DNA of 64,000 bases from Lachnospiraceae bacterium (GCA_902363445.1 CABJAB010000005.1:62001-126000), one strand, 5' to 3'; shown: positions 43,981-52,375, counted from the first letter of the stretch. The notes: generated from the sequence alone by a model not told the origin. Program-made: numbers and translations.

Positions 43981-44478
43981 GTGGCGGGTTTTTCACAGCT
44001 TTATGAGAAGTATGCCGGACAAGTCTACCGGTTCTTGCTCGCGCTGTCCTGTGACAGCAGCCTCTCGGAGGAACTGACTCAAGAGACTTTTTATCAGGCG
44101 TTTCTGCACGCTGACAAATTTGAGAACCGCTGCAGCGTCTCCACCTGGCTGTGCCAGATAGGAAAAAATGCTTATTTTCGGGAGATGAAACGGCAAAAGC
44201 GGACTGTTCCCATGCAGGAGGCGGGGGAACGGCAGGACGGCGCGCTTAAAGATCCGGAGGAAGTGTTTTTGGAGAAGGAACGGGTGCAGTCTCTTCGCAG
44301 GCAATTGCTATATCTGCCTGAACCTTACCGGACCGTGATCGCGATGCGGGTATACAACGGCACGGACTATAAGGAATTGGCCCGGCTGTTCGGAAAATCT
44401 GAGAGCTGGGCGAGGGTTACGTATTTCCGGGCAAAGGAACGGCTGACATCTTCGATGGAAAGGGAGGACAGAGGATGA
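43981..44478 (+). CDS. ECF-type RNA polymerase sigma factor
   Basis: 165 residues. Region 2 is seen as SQLYEKYAGQVYRFLLALSCDSSLSEELTQETFYQAFL and FENRCSVSTWLCQIGKNAYF; region 4 as LYLPEPYRTVIAMRVYNG-TDYKELARLFGKSESWARVTYFRAKERL. GTG 43981 start with GGGGGGA upstream. It overlaps the anti-sigma gene by ATGA. Sits 53 bp after the antiporter stop; the regulon is not visible here. Confidence 0.92.
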   Translation: MAGFSQLYEKYAGQVYRFLLALSCDSSLSEELTQETFYQAFLHADKFENRCSVSTWLCQIGKNAYFREMKRQKRTVPMQEAGERQDGALKDPEEVFLEKERVQSLRRQLLYLPEPYRTVIAMRVYNGTDYKELARLFGKSESWARVTYFRAKERLTSSMEREDRG

Positions 44479-45746
44479 GAACAGAATGTGGCATCATACA
44501 GGACTTGCTTCCGCTTTATGCGGACGGCGTTTGTTCACCGGAAAGCAGAGCGGCCGTTGAACAGCATTTAGAAGAGTGCAGTGAGTGCCGGGAAACGTAT
44601 CAGCGGGCGTTTGGAACTGTCCCGGACAGCCCGGAACTGGAGCCGGATGCCGTAGAGGAGGGAAAAGAATTCCGGCATGGACTGAGAAAGGTGCGGAGGA
44701 GATGGATCTATTCGCTGATTGCAGCGCTGCTGGCGGTCCCCCTGGTATTTATGAGCATAGCGCAGATCACTGGCGACGGTATCTGCTTCAGCAACCTGGG
44801 CCAGATCATGCGCGGCCAGCATTTTTTATCTCTTTTAAAAAAAGGAGCTTATGGAAAAGCGTTCGATATGCTTGACTCAGAATGCAAATGGGAGGACTTG
44901 ACTGATTATGAAAAGTACCGGGGGAAAGGTGTAGAGACGGAGGAATATCAGGCGATTGAGATCGACGGGAAGATATGGATGTTTTCTACGGCAGAGGCGG
45001 CCAAGTATTTTGACGTGATTCCGGACGTTCTGGAGGGAGAAGAAGCCCTGGACTTCTGGGGAACGATATGTCAGCATACGCAGTCGAACAATACCCAGTT
45101 TATCATACCGGCGGAAGCATATGACAAACTGAAAGCAGAAGGGAGGCTGGGGGATGGATTCTTTGACGGAGAGGAAGGCCGGGAAATACAGCGCCCCGCA
45201 CGTATACGGAATCTGGAAGGAGACAGCTATTGTATCGGTACGATGTCTGAGGCAGGCCAGGATCCGTACACGAATGAACGTGATCTTGATCCATATTACG
45301 ATCAATTTGCCTGTGTTCCCAAATGGATTTGGGAGGAGATGGCGGAGCGGGAGCAGCAGGACAAAGAGGCGTTCGAGGAACGGGCGGAACAATACTCGTC
45401 CATTGGCTACGAGGGCTGGCGCGAAAAATCCCGGGAGCAGTTTATAGCCGGTATGGAAGCGTGGGAAGAGGAGCACGGGCGAATTGCCGGAATCCGTTTC
45501 CATTCCGCCTATTATATCGAAGGAGGAAACAGCGCCGCGGGTTCGCGGCCCGGAGTGTGGCAGCTGGATTTCAGCCTGCGCTTTTCAGAAGAGGAAAGCG
45601 GAGGGGAAGGCATCACTCTCGCCGTAAGTAAAGGAAAGATCAGGCTGAATGGAGGCTATTGCCGTTCAGACGACAGTACTGTCAGTCAGTTTCTGAGTGC
45701 ACTTGCAGAGGCGGATTTCTATACGCTGCCGTATACTGAGGAATGA
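44475..45746 (+). CDS. Membrane anti-sigma factor with zinc-finger domain
   Basis: 423 residues. The N-terminal zf-HC2 type domain has CGIIQDLLPLYADGVC and HLEECSECRETY (H-x3-C-x2-C, zinc ligands); a TM segment WIYSLIAALLAVPLVFMSI near 76 anchors it, with a ~320-residue extracellular domain that shows no known family to me. It should hold the ECF sigma (start codon overlapped) at the membrane until an outside signal arrives. Confidence 0.88.
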   Translation: MRTECGIIQDLLPLYADGVCSPESRAAVEQHLEECSECRETYQRAFGTVPDSPELEPDAVEEGKEFRHGLRKVRRRWIYSLIAALLAVPLVFMSIAQITGDGICFSNLGQIMRGQHFLSLLKKGAYGKAFDMLDSECKWEDLTDYEKYRGKGVETEEYQAIEIDGKIWMFSTAEAAKYFDVIPDVLEGEEALDFWGTICQHTQSNNTQFIIPAEAYDKLKAEGRLGDGFFDGEEGREIQRPARIRNLEGDSYCIGTMSEAGQDPYTNERDLDPYYDQFACVPKWIWEEMAEREQQDKEAFEERAEQYSSIGYEGWREKSREQFIAGMEAWEEEHGRIAGIRFHSAYYIEGGNSAAGSRPGVWQLDFSLRFSEEESGGEGITLAVSKGKIRLNGGYCRSDDSTVSQFLSALAEADFYTLPYTEE

Positions 45747-45765
45747 TAAAAAAGTTTTTCGCTTT

Positions 45766-45804
45766 AAAAGCGGGGCAAAGTTTATAAGCTTTGCCCCGCT
45801 TTTT
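45766..45804. terminator. Bidirectional terminator between anti-sigma and FakA-like gene
   Basis: AAAAGCGGGGCAAAG (45766-45780) pairs with CTTTGCCCCGCTTTT (45789-45803), T-runs on both sides. It serves both converging genes. Confidence 0.88.
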
Positions 45805-45807
45805 CCG

Positions 45808-46059
45808 TTATCCCTTTAAACCTCTGGCCTGTCTGTCCATATCTTCAATCACGATATCGTAGATTTCACCGATGGAGGAACAATATTTAAGGACCTCCCA
45901 CGGTTCATTTGTATGGAAATGAATTTTGATCAGGTCTTCGTCTCCGACCGCCAGCAGACAGTCACCTTTAAAATGTTCCGTAAAATAATCACTGACGGCG
46001 TCCTCATCGAGGTTTTCTCCTTCGAGGAGCAGCTGTGTGTCATATCGGAATTCCAGCAT
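45808..46059 (-). CDS. Stand-alone FakA C-terminal-like domain protein
   Basis: 83 residues with a good start (TAAGGAGAA before ATG). The sequence LLLEGENLDEDAVSDYF, then AVGDEDLIKIHFHTNEPWEVLKY matches the C-terminal domain of the fatty acid kinase FakA/YloV (Dak-phosphatase family, GDEDLVKVHVHTNxPGEVL). The Dak kinase and middle domains are absent. A single-domain version may act as a regulator or be a remnant; it seems intact as a small gene. Confidence 0.72.
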   Translation of the reverse strand: MLEFRYDTQLLLEGENLDEDAVSDYFTEHFKGDCLLAVGDEDLIKIHFHTNEPWEVLKYCSSIGEIYDIVIEDMDRQARGLKG

Positions 46060-46356
46060 TTTATTCTCCTTATTCGATTATATTGAAAAATTACAATATC
46101 AGTTTACCACTGGCCGGCATTTTCGTCACTCCTTTTTTGTCAGAAGACATGAAAAGTTTTATCAGATTCCTTGCCCTGCAGGCGTTACGGGAGCCAGAAT
46201 TTGTGGTATAATGGATAATATCAGATGATAGTCACAGATGATTAAAGGAAAAATGAAAAAGGCATGTGCAGAGAGAAAACAATGAATTGTTTTTATAGAA
46301 AAATATCCTTTGATTCCCTTATGTCCTTTTTGCTGGACAGCAGGCGGGATGCCATA

Positions 46357-46704
46357 TCAGGGTTTTTCTGATATTCGTTTGCAGTACTTAGCGAAGATTT
46401 CAATGATCTCTTTCGGATAAGGCATGTTTTCATGACGGAAGCGGCATCCCGTCATTTCCTCCAGCATATCGGCCCCGCCGTTTCGCATGATGACATTGCG
46501 TATGGTACGGATGTCTTTTTCTACATTTTGAACACTAGTGTTGTTCTGCTCGGCAATCGGGCGGTAGACTTCTCTCTGGATATTGTGCAGTTTACGGGAA
46601 TCTTCCATGATCATCGATATGGCCGTGATGAAATAGTCATATCCTCGATAACACTGAGATACTCCGACAGAATAAAGCATTGCATGAATGTCATTGCTCA
46701 CCAT
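46357..46704 (-). CDS. Stand-alone Spo0A C-terminal DNA-binding domain protein
   Basis: 115 residues from ATG 46704 (AGGAGG upstream); the longer frame to 46743 lacks a ribosome site. It matches the Spo0A C-terminal domain: MLYSVGVSQCYRGYDYFITAISM, then IYRPIAEQNNTSVQNVEKDIRTIRNVIM-like HTH with helix NNTSVQNVEKDIR and the terminal GCRFRHENMPYPKEIIEIFAKYC. The receiver domain with phospho-Asp is absent, so it cannot be activated by phosphorelay. Possibly a constitutive or competing DNA binder. Confidence 0.82.
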   Translation of the reverse strand: MVSNDIHAMLYSVGVSQCYRGYDYFITAISMIMEDSRKLHNIQREVYRPIAEQNNTSVQNVEKDIRTIRNVIMRNGGADMLEEMTGCRFRHENMPYPKEIIEIFAKYCKRISEKP

Positions 46705-46864
46705 ATTAGATGTCCTCCTTCGTACAAGTGTTTGTAAAATCAAACATAGAAGATTTTGGAAAAAAATACCATATAATAGAAAAACTTAGACCTTACCAGA
46801 CCATAGAAAAATTTTCAGGATAATAGAAAGCCGGAATATTTTGAAAAGAAATGGTTCTTTCCAC

Positions 46865-46893
46865 TTGCACTCCGGCCCGTTTTCGGTTATACT
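46865..46893 (+). promoter_or_regulatory. Promoter of tRNA-Val
   Basis: TTGCAC (46865-46870), 17-bp spacer, TATACT (46888-46893), 11 bp before the tRNA. Confidence 0.75.
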
Positions 46894-46904
46894 AAGCTTC
46901 GGAC

Positions 46905-46977
46905 GGAGACATAGCTCAGCTGGGAGAGCATCTGCTTGACGTGTAGAGGGTCGCAGGTTCGAGTCCTGTTGTCTCCA
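46905..46977 (+). tRNA. tRNA-Val (GAC)
   Basis: 73 nt. Acceptor GGAGACA/TGTCTCC with discriminator A; D-stem GCTC/GAGC; anticodon stem TCTGC/GTAGA enclosing TTGACGT (anticodon GAC); T-arm GCAGG-TTCGAGT-CCTGT. No encoded CCA. A terminator follows. Confidence 0.93.
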
Positions 46978-46985
46978 TAAAAAAG

Positions 46986-47009
46986 GACGCTTCTTAGAAG
47001 CGTCTTTTT
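46986..47009 (+). terminator. Terminator after tRNA-Val
   Basis: GACGCTTC (46986-46993), TTA loop, GAAGCGTC (46997-47004) and a T-run of five. Confidence 0.85.
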
Positions 47010-47030
47010 GTTGTTTGGACCGGACAAAAA

Positions 47031-47055
47031 AACACCATCTTAAGATGGTGTTTTT
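47031..47055 (-). terminator. Terminator after tRNA-Ala (minus strand)
   Basis: ACACCATCTT and AAGATGGTGT form a perfect hairpin with a T-run on the minus strand, just beyond the tRNA-Ala 3' end. Confidence 0.8.
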
Positions 47056-47057
47056 CA

Positions 47058-47130
47058 TGGAGCATAGGGGATTCGAACCCCTGACCTCCACACTGCCAGT
47101 GTGGCGCGCTCCCAGCTGCGCTAATGCCCC
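47058..47130 (-). tRNA. tRNA-Ala (GGC)
   Basis: 73 nt on the minus strand. Acceptor GGGGCAT/ATGCTCC (one G-T pair), discriminator A; anticodon stem CCACA/TGTGG with loop CTGGCAG (anticodon GGC); T-arm AGGGG-TTCGAAT-CCCCT. Shares a transcript with tRNA-Trp. Confidence 0.92.
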
Positions 47131-47167
47131 GTGGGATATGTATTTACAGCTTATTTTGCGTTCGAAG

Positions 47168-47240
47168 CAGGGGCGGAAGGACTCGAACCCTCGACATTTG
47201 GTTTTGGAGACCAACGTTCTACCGACTGAACTACACCCCT
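47168..47240 (-). tRNA. tRNA-Trp (CCA)
   Basis: 73 nt on the minus strand. Acceptor AGGGGTG/CGCCCCT, discriminator G; anticodon stem TTGGT/ACCAA with loop CTCCAAA (anticodon CCA); T-arm GAGGG-TTCGAGT-CCTTC. First of the two-gene minus-strand tRNA transcript. Confidence 0.93.
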
Positions 47241-47266
47241 GTACCGTAGAAAAAACCTACCCTCCA

Positions 47267-47295
47267 TTTATATCATAGGATTGCGGTCATGTCAA
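47267..47295 (-). promoter_or_regulatory. Promoter of the tRNA-Trp/tRNA-Ala operon
   Basis: Minus strand: TTGACA (47295-47290), 17-bp spacer, TATAAA (47272-47267). Confidence 0.85.
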
Positions 47296-47320
47296 CCGAA
47301 AAAATGATTCCGTAGTGTTT

Positions 47321-47349
47321 TTGTAGGGAAATTGGTGGTAGACTATAAC
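47321..47349 (+). promoter_or_regulatory. Promoter of the two-component system
   Basis: TTGTAG (47321-47326), 17-bp spacer, TATAAC (47344-47349), 31 bp upstream of the response-regulator ATG. Confidence 0.65.
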
Positions 47350-47379
47350 AGAGTAGAATGGAGAAAAGAGGATGCAAAA

Positions 47380-48054
47380 ATGGCCTATAAAATATTGATT
47401 GCGGATGATGAACACGATATACGGGCGCTGCTGAAGGATTTTTTTGAAATGCAGGGATACCAGACAGAAATGGCAAAGGACGGAAGGGAAGTTCTCGAAA
47501 AGGTTTCCCGCCAGCCGGATCTGATCCTTCTGGACATCAATATGCCGGGGATGGACGGCCTGGAGGTGTGCCGCCGTGTCCGGGAATATGTCAGCTGTCC
47601 CATTTTGTTTTTGACTGCCAGGGTGGAGGAACAGGACCGGGTCAACGGTCTGATGATCGGCGGAGACGATTATATTGTAAAACCGTTTTCCCTGGACGAA
47701 CTGGCCGCCAGGGTGGCGGCCCATCTGCGCCGGGAAGCCCGGGCGGGGAAGAAAGATCTGCTCAGGTTCTCAGATGACCTGGTGATCCACTATTCCAGCC
47801 GGTGCGTCTATTTTGGAGAAGAGAACCTGGGCCTGACCAGGACGGAATTTGATATTGTAGAGCTGCTCTCCATGAACCGGGGACAGGTGTTTTCCAAGGA
47901 GCGGATCTATGAGAAGCTGTGGGGATATGACAGCGAGGGTGATGAAAATATCGTGACCGAGCACATCCGCCGCATCCGGATGAAATTTAAGAAATATTCT
48001 GACAAGACCTATATCGCGACTGTATGGGGGGTGGGCTATCAGTGGGCTGGCTGA
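47380..48054 (+). CDS. OmpR-family response regulator
   Basis: 224 residues from ATG 47380. Receiver domain: ILIADDEHDI (acidic pocket), phospho-Asp in LILLDINMPGMDGLE (near residue 52), K in YIVKPFSLDE. The C-terminal winged helix ends with EHIRRIRMKFKK and VWGVGYQWAG. An upstream in-frame start (47332) overlaps the promoter. Its last 13 bases overlap the kinase gene, so both are made together. Probably controls the ABC exporter downstream. Confidence 0.92.
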   Translation: MAYKILIADDEHDIRALLKDFFEMQGYQTEMAKDGREVLEKVSRQPDLILLDINMPGMDGLEVCRRVREYVSCPILFLTARVEEQDRVNGLMIGGDDYIVKPFSLDELAARVAAHLRREARAGKKDLLRFSDDLVIHYSSRCVYFGEENLGLTRTEFDIVELLSMNRGQVFSKERIYEKLWGYDSEGDENIVTEHIRRIRMKFKKYSDKTYIATVWGVGYQWAG

Positions 48055-49253
48055 AACGAAAGAAAAATAAATGGAAGAAGAAGCTGATGGACGCGTCTCT
48101 GAAAAAAGCCCTGGCTGCTTATATCGTACTGGGAGCGGCAGGGACCTTTCTGACGATTATGATCCTTCAGTTTATTTGTCAGAGTGTGGACAATGTCATC
48201 TGGGGAAAATATGCCTCGGAGTATGCAGTCTCTAATCTGAGTCCCTATTATTACGTCATGTGGGAGAGCATGGCCCAAGGGGACCGGGTCGTGATACAGA
48301 TTCTGGATTTTGTGGAGTCATGGAGTCCGGTTTTATGTATCATAGCGGGTGTGGCGCTTGTATCGGTACTGTATTACCGGGATAAGCTGAAGACGCCGCT
48401 CCAGATCCTGACGGACAGTGCGGCGAGGATCGGCTGCAGCGATCTGAATTTTCAATGCGAATACCATTCTGAGGATGAAATGGGAAAGCTGTGCGGAAGC
48501 TTCGAAAAAATGCGGAAGAATCTCCTGGAGAATCATCAGAAGATGTGGAATATGATGGAAGAACAGAAACGGCTGAACCATGCTTTTGCCCATGATCTGC
48601 GGACGCCGCTTACGGTGCTGCACGGGTATATCGATCTGCTTTTGAAGTATCATCCCCAGGGGAACATAAGCGAAGAAAAGCTTTTGGAGACGCTTTCCAT
48701 GATGGACAAACAGGTGATCAGGCTGAAGCGGTTCGGCGATACCATGCAGAGTGTAGGCACCCTGGAAGAGCGTATGGTGGAAAAGAAGCCGGTGACGGGT
48801 GCGGATATCACCGGGGATATGAAGGAGATGACAGCCGCCTTGGACGGCTCCGGCGGCGTGCATATCTGGATGGACAGCAGAATGCCTCAGACAAAGGAGC
48901 TGTATCTTGACGAAGCGATCGTCTGCGAAGTGGCGGAAAATATCCTGTCCAACAGCCTGCGATATGCAAAAGAATGGGTGCAGGTGGTCCTGGAAGAGGT
49001 CGGAGGGTTTCTGGAGATCTACGTTCAGGACGACGGCCCCGGATTCAGCGAGGAGGGGCTTAAAATGGCGGCCAAGCCATATTATAAGGATAAAGAGGAA
49101 GAGTCGCAGGAGCATTTCGGCATCGGGCTGTATATCTGCTATGTCCTGTGCGAGAAACACGGAGGCTCTTTGGCCATCCATAACAGTGTGAACGGCGGAG
49201 CGATCATCTCTGCGTCCTTTCAAGTGCGCCCGGAAGAAGAGGAAATAAGGTGA
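48042..49253 (+). CDS. Sensor histidine kinase
   Basis: 403 residues from GTG 48042 (GGGGGGTGGG eight bases upstream); ATG 48024 would add six. Two TM segments (about 25-45 and 95-115) flank a ~50-residue extracellular loop; then a HAMP linker, the HisKA box LNHAFAHDLRTPLTVLHGY and the HATPase with ENILSNSLRYAKE (N box), DDGPGFSEEGL (G1) and GIGLYICYVLCEKHGG (G2). The short sensor loop suggests the signal may come through the membrane or the ABC partner. Confidence 0.9.
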   Translation: MGWLKRKKNKWKKKLMDASLKKALAAYIVLGAAGTFLTIMILQFICQSVDNVIWGKYASEYAVSNLSPYYYVMWESMAQGDRVVIQILDFVESWSPVLCIIAGVALVSVLYYRDKLKTPLQILTDSAARIGCSDLNFQCEYHSEDEMGKLCGSFEKMRKNLLENHQKMWNMMEEQKRLNHAFAHDLRTPLTVLHGYIDLLLKYHPQGNISEEKLLETLSMMDKQVIRLKRFGDTMQSVGTLEERMVEKKPVTGADITGDMKEMTAALDGSGGVHIWMDSRMPQTKELYLDEAIVCEVAENILSNSLRYAKEWVQVVLEEVGGFLEIYVQDDGPGFSEEGLKMAAKPYYKDKEEESQEHFGIGLYICYVLCEKHGGSLAIHNSVNGGAIISASFQVRPEEEEIR

Positions 49254-49315
49254 CGGAAAAATAAAAAGGAACTAGGCGCCGGATATAGGGAAAGAGTAGA
49301 GATTTTAAGTTTACA

Positions 49316-49364
49316 ATGATCCTGACAGAGGGAAATACACCCGTCCGTCGGGATCATTTTATTC
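49316..49364 (+). terminator. Possible terminator between kinase and ABC genes
   Basis: ATGATCC and GGGATCAT with extra GAC/GTC pairing form a hairpin of 10 or more bp followed by TTTTATT. Transcription of the ABC operon may start after it. Confidence 0.55.
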
Positions 49365-49419
49365 TGCGAGGGTGGGGGATTTGATCAGGAGTCTATTATA
49401 GTAAAGGAGATAGAAAAAG

Positions 49420-50292
49420 ATGGAAATTTCGATTGAGCATTTAAATCAGTATTACGGAAAGAAGCAGGCGCTTCGGGATATTAACCTTACGATATCCTCC
49501 GGGATGTTTGGACTGCTGGGGAAGAATGGGGCGGGAAAGACGACCCTTATGAAGGTACTGTCCACATTGTTAAAGAAAAGTGAAGGAACGGTCAAGGTCT
49601 GCGGGGTTCCAGTAGAGCATGCGAAAGAAGTGCGTTCCATGGTCGGATATCTGCCGCAGGATTTCTCCATGTATGGGAGTATGAGCGCCTATGAGGCAAT
49701 GGACTATCTGGGAGCTCTATCGGGCTTGTCAAAACAAGAGAGGAAAGAACGGATCCTGCCTCTTTTGGAGAAAGTGAATCTGGATGCTCAGGTCAAGACG
49801 AAGGTGAAGGCCATGTCCGGCGGCATGCGGAGACGGCTTGGAATCGCACAGGCGATCCTCCACGATCCGAAAGTGCTCATCGTGGATGAACCTACGGCAG
49901 GGCTTGATCCGGAGGAACGGGTACGATTTCGAAATCTTCTTTGTGAAACCGCCCAGGACAGGATCGTCATTTTATCCACTCACATTGTCGGGGACGTGGA
50001 AGCTACCTGTGAACATATAGGAATCCTGGATGAAGGAGAGCTGATCTTCAACGGCACTGTGGGGCAGCTGCTGAGTATGACGGAAGGACGGGTCTACAGC
50101 GCGGAGATTTCAAAGCTTGAGCTTCCAAAGGTGCAGTCTATGTATCCGGTGACTTCGATGCTGGCGGTGGGGGGCTCGGTGACAGTCCGGTTTATTTCCG
50201 ACGTTCCTCCTGTTTTTCCGGCGAAGCTTTGCAGGGCAGGCGTTGAGGACGCGTATCTGTATTTGATGCATGTGGAAGGGGGGGAACTCTGA
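49420..50292 (+). CDS. ABC transporter ATP-binding protein
   Basis: 290 residues. Walker A LGKNGAGKTTL near residue 35, signature AMSGGMRRRLGIAQ near 128, Walker B VLIVDEPTAGLDPEER, H-loop LSTHIV. CcmA/NatA-type exporter ATPase with a ~60-residue C-terminal extension. ATG follows AAAGGAG. The stop overlaps the permease start (TGATG). With the two membrane genes it forms an ABC-2-like exporter, probably regulated by the adjacent two-component system (inference from position). Confidence 0.9.
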   Translation: MEISIEHLNQYYGKKQALRDINLTISSGMFGLLGKNGAGKTTLMKVLSTLLKKSEGTVKVCGVPVEHAKEVRSMVGYLPQDFSMYGSMSAYEAMDYLGALSGLSKQERKERILPLLEKVNLDAQVKTKVKAMSGGMRRRLGIAQAILHDPKVLIVDEPTAGLDPEERVRFRNLLCETAQDRIVILSTHIVGDVEATCEHIGILDEGELIFNGTVGQLLSMTEGRVYSAEISKLELPKVQSMYPVTSMLAVGGSVTVRFISDVPPVFPAKLCRAGVEDAYLYLMHVEGGEL

Positions 50293-51524
50293 TGTTTATT
50301 TCACTGTTTTGGAAAGAGTGCAGACAGATAGGCAAAAGTATCGTATACTATGCGTTCCTGGCCTGCCTGATCTTATTTTTCATGAGCCAGCTTGGGGAAG
50401 AAAACTGGAATCTTGCCAAGCCGCAGCAGGGCCAGGAAGAGTATGGGCATACGTATTCCAGAGATGAACAGGTGATCATGAACAGGACGCTGCAAAACCT
50501 TTCCCTGGATTATGTACAGAACCGCTATACCACGTATCCCCTGGGATTTTATAAAAAAGTGGTCCTGGGTGAAAAAAAGATGGTGCAGATGGAAAAAATC
50601 ATGGGGGAACTCGTAGGAGCTTCCAAAGAAGAACTGGGAGACATCATCAGTAATTATATCAATGAAGCAGAGGCTAATCAGATGGAAGGCGTTGTCGTCA
50701 CGCCGGACGTTAGTCCGGCGCAGGGGCTGACATATGAACGCTTTATAGAGCTGATGGGGGAGATTGACGACATGCTGGGAGGACATTCTACTTATGCCCC
50801 GGAGGTCTTAAAGAATGGAATACTGGTGCCCCAGACCTACGAGGGGGCGTTGGAGGATTATGAGGCAATTGTGGAGAAGGACCGGTATACCGGCGCTTAT
50901 GCCCGCCTGTTCTGTGATTATATGGGGCTGATGCTGTCAATCCTGCCGATGTTCCTTGCGGTGGCCAGGACACTGAAGGATAAACGCTCCAAAGCTTCGC
51001 AGGTAATCTACTCCAAGAAGGCGTCATCCGCATGTGTGATACTATCCAGGTACCTCGCCGCCCTATTCATGACGATGCTGCCGGTAATTGTGATGGCCGC
51101 GGCCGTTCATATCCAGTGCAGCGCGGCTGCCGCCGGGGCGGGGATCGCTGTGGACCACCTTGCTTTTGTGAAATATGTGGGCGGCTGGCTGTTTCCTACC
51201 GTAGCGTTTACACTGGCGGCAGGCTTCTTGATCAGCGAGCTTACAGAGAGCGTATGGGCTGTGCTGATCCAGGGGATTTTCTGGTTCTTCAGTGTATTCC
51301 AGTCCTTCGGAGGGCTCAATGGAAATTTTGGCCTCAAATTTATACCGCGGTTCAATGATTTTGGAAATACGGAACTGTTTTTCAGCCAGCTGCCGGACCT
51401 GATCGTCAATCGGATCTTTTATGGAGTTCTGACGGCCGTGCTGGTGCTGTTCTGCATCGGAGTGTATACATGGAAGCGGAAAGGAGGAAGCATACGACAT
51501 GGAAAATTACGTAGAAGCCGGTAA
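50292..51524 (+). CDS. ABC-2-like membrane component with large outside loop
   Basis: 410 residues. One N-terminal TM (IVYYAFLACLILFFM) then a ~200-residue extracytoplasmic loop, followed by at least five TM segments from residue ~215. The architecture is like ABC-2 permeases (YhgE/ABC2-membrane type). Starts inside the ATPase stop and overlaps the next gene by 26 bp. Confidence 0.78.
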   Translation: MFISLFWKECRQIGKSIVYYAFLACLILFFMSQLGEENWNLAKPQQGQEEYGHTYSRDEQVIMNRTLQNLSLDYVQNRYTTYPLGFYKKVVLGEKKMVQMEKIMGELVGASKEELGDIISNYINEAEANQMEGVVVTPDVSPAQGLTYERFIELMGEIDDMLGGHSTYAPEVLKNGILVPQTYEGALEDYEAIVEKDRYTGAYARLFCDYMGLMLSILPMFLAVARTLKDKRSKASQVIYSKKASSACVILSRYLAALFMTMLPVIVMAAAVHIQCSAAAAGAGIAVDHLAFVKYVGGWLFPTVAFTLAAGFLISELTESVWAVLIQGIFWFFSVFQSFGGLNGNFGLKFIPRFNDFGNTELFFSQLPDLIVNRIFYGVLTAVLVLFCIGVYTWKRKGGSIRHGKLRRSR

Positions 51525-52116
51525 GATTCATCTGAAATATCATCTGAAATACCATCTTCTTGCGGGGCTTCTCCTGCTCTGCCTGATGCCGTTTCTGACA
51601 GGGGTGCAGTATCTGGAGCCAAATGAGACGGCGCAGACCCTGGAGATGTATGCGGCGCTCATGGGGATCATATTCCTGGTTCCGGCTTTCCTGCCGGAGC
51701 AGGACAGGAATATCCGGGATCTTCTGCGCTCCAAAAAGGTATCTATTACATGTCTTCATATAATCCGCATTTTAGAGGCGCTGGTATTTCTGGCGTTGTT
51801 CACAGGAGCATGTGTGGTATTTCTTAAATACAACGGCTGCGAATTTCCAATGTGGGGCTATTATCTGGGCACTCTGGCGGGAGCCTTGTTCCTGGGAGGG
51901 CTGGGCATGTTCTTTTATAGTCTCACCGATAATATCGCGGTCGGATATATGATCCCCATCGTTTATTATGTCACAAATTTCAGCGGAGACAAATATCTGA
52001 AGAACTTTTATCTGTTTTCCATGATGGGAGGAAGCTATGTTCCCAAATTCTATCTGGCGGCTGCAGGGACCCTGCTTTTACTCGCGGGAGTAGTGTGGCG
52101 TCGCTTTAAACCGTAA
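51499..52116 (+). CDS. Small membrane component of the ABC exporter
   Basis: 205 residues with about six hydrophobic segments (LLAGLLLLCLMPFLTGVQY, ALMGIIFLVPAFL, ALVFLALFTGACVVF, ALFLGGLGMFFYSL and more). No recognised family. ATG 51499 lies within the preceding gene behind AAAGGAGG. Likely the second membrane subunit of this exporter. Confidence 0.72.
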   Translation: MENYVEAGKIHLKYHLKYHLLAGLLLLCLMPFLTGVQYLEPNETAQTLEMYAALMGIIFLVPAFLPEQDRNIRDLLRSKKVSITCLHIIRILEALVFLALFTGACVVFLKYNGCEFPMWGYYLGTLAGALFLGGLGMFFYSLTDNIAVGYMIPIVYYVTNFSGDKYLKNFYLFSMMGGSYVPKFYLAAAGTLLLLAGVVWRRFKP

Positions 52117-52128
52117 CGCTTTAACGTA

Positions 52129-52157
52129 TTGACCTTCCTCATCTTTTGTAGTATGAT
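52129..52157 (+). promoter_or_regulatory. Promoter of the structured RNA / TrpX-like operon
   Basis: TTGACC (52129-52134), 17-bp spacer, TATGAT (52152-52157). The predicted start (about 52161-52164) coincides with the first base of the long closing stem. Confidence 0.8.
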
Positions 52158-52160
52158 GAT

Positions 52161-52375
52161 AGCGTCGGTGCACAAGGGACAATGCGGCTGAAAATATTCT
52201 GAGTTTTGTAATAGGGAATTGGAGTATTTTCTGCTCTGCGGTTTCAATCATGGGGATTTTGTTTGTTTTCAAGGAAGACGATGGAGGCGTACCGGAAGTA
52301 CGTTGACTGAGGACGACACAGAAAACAAGCAAAATAACATGAATTGAGGCGTGTTGTCCCTTGTACATCGGCGCT
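52161..52375 (+). ncRNA. Structured RNA of ~215 nt, leader or free small RNA, class not identified
   Basis: The 5' end 52161-52182 pairs with 52354-52375 over 22 positions with one mismatch. Inside: a side hairpin GAAAATA (52190-52196)/TATTTTC (52225-52231); a stem CAATCATG (52245-52252)/CATGAATTG (52338-52346, one bulge); then a 15-bp stem 52256-52270 with 52321-52335 (one G-T), and an apical CGTAC-cggaa-GTACG hairpin (52288-52302) flanked by purine-rich internal loops. A promoter sits right before it; no U-run follows. It could be a 6S-like or raiA-like RNA or a leader of the ABC operon 33 nt downstream. No T-box GGGTGG-ACCGCG motif is seen. Confidence 0.7.

Noticed and set aside
46200-46300. 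A 10-codon plus-strand leader peptide after a TATAAT-like box near 46210
   Set aside because: The ribosome site is weak, nothing is encoded downstream on this strand, and the length is too short to judge.
52161-52375. T-box leader for the TrpX-like transporter
   Set aside because: No GGGTGG-ACCGCG-type antiterminator bulge and no terminator after the structure.
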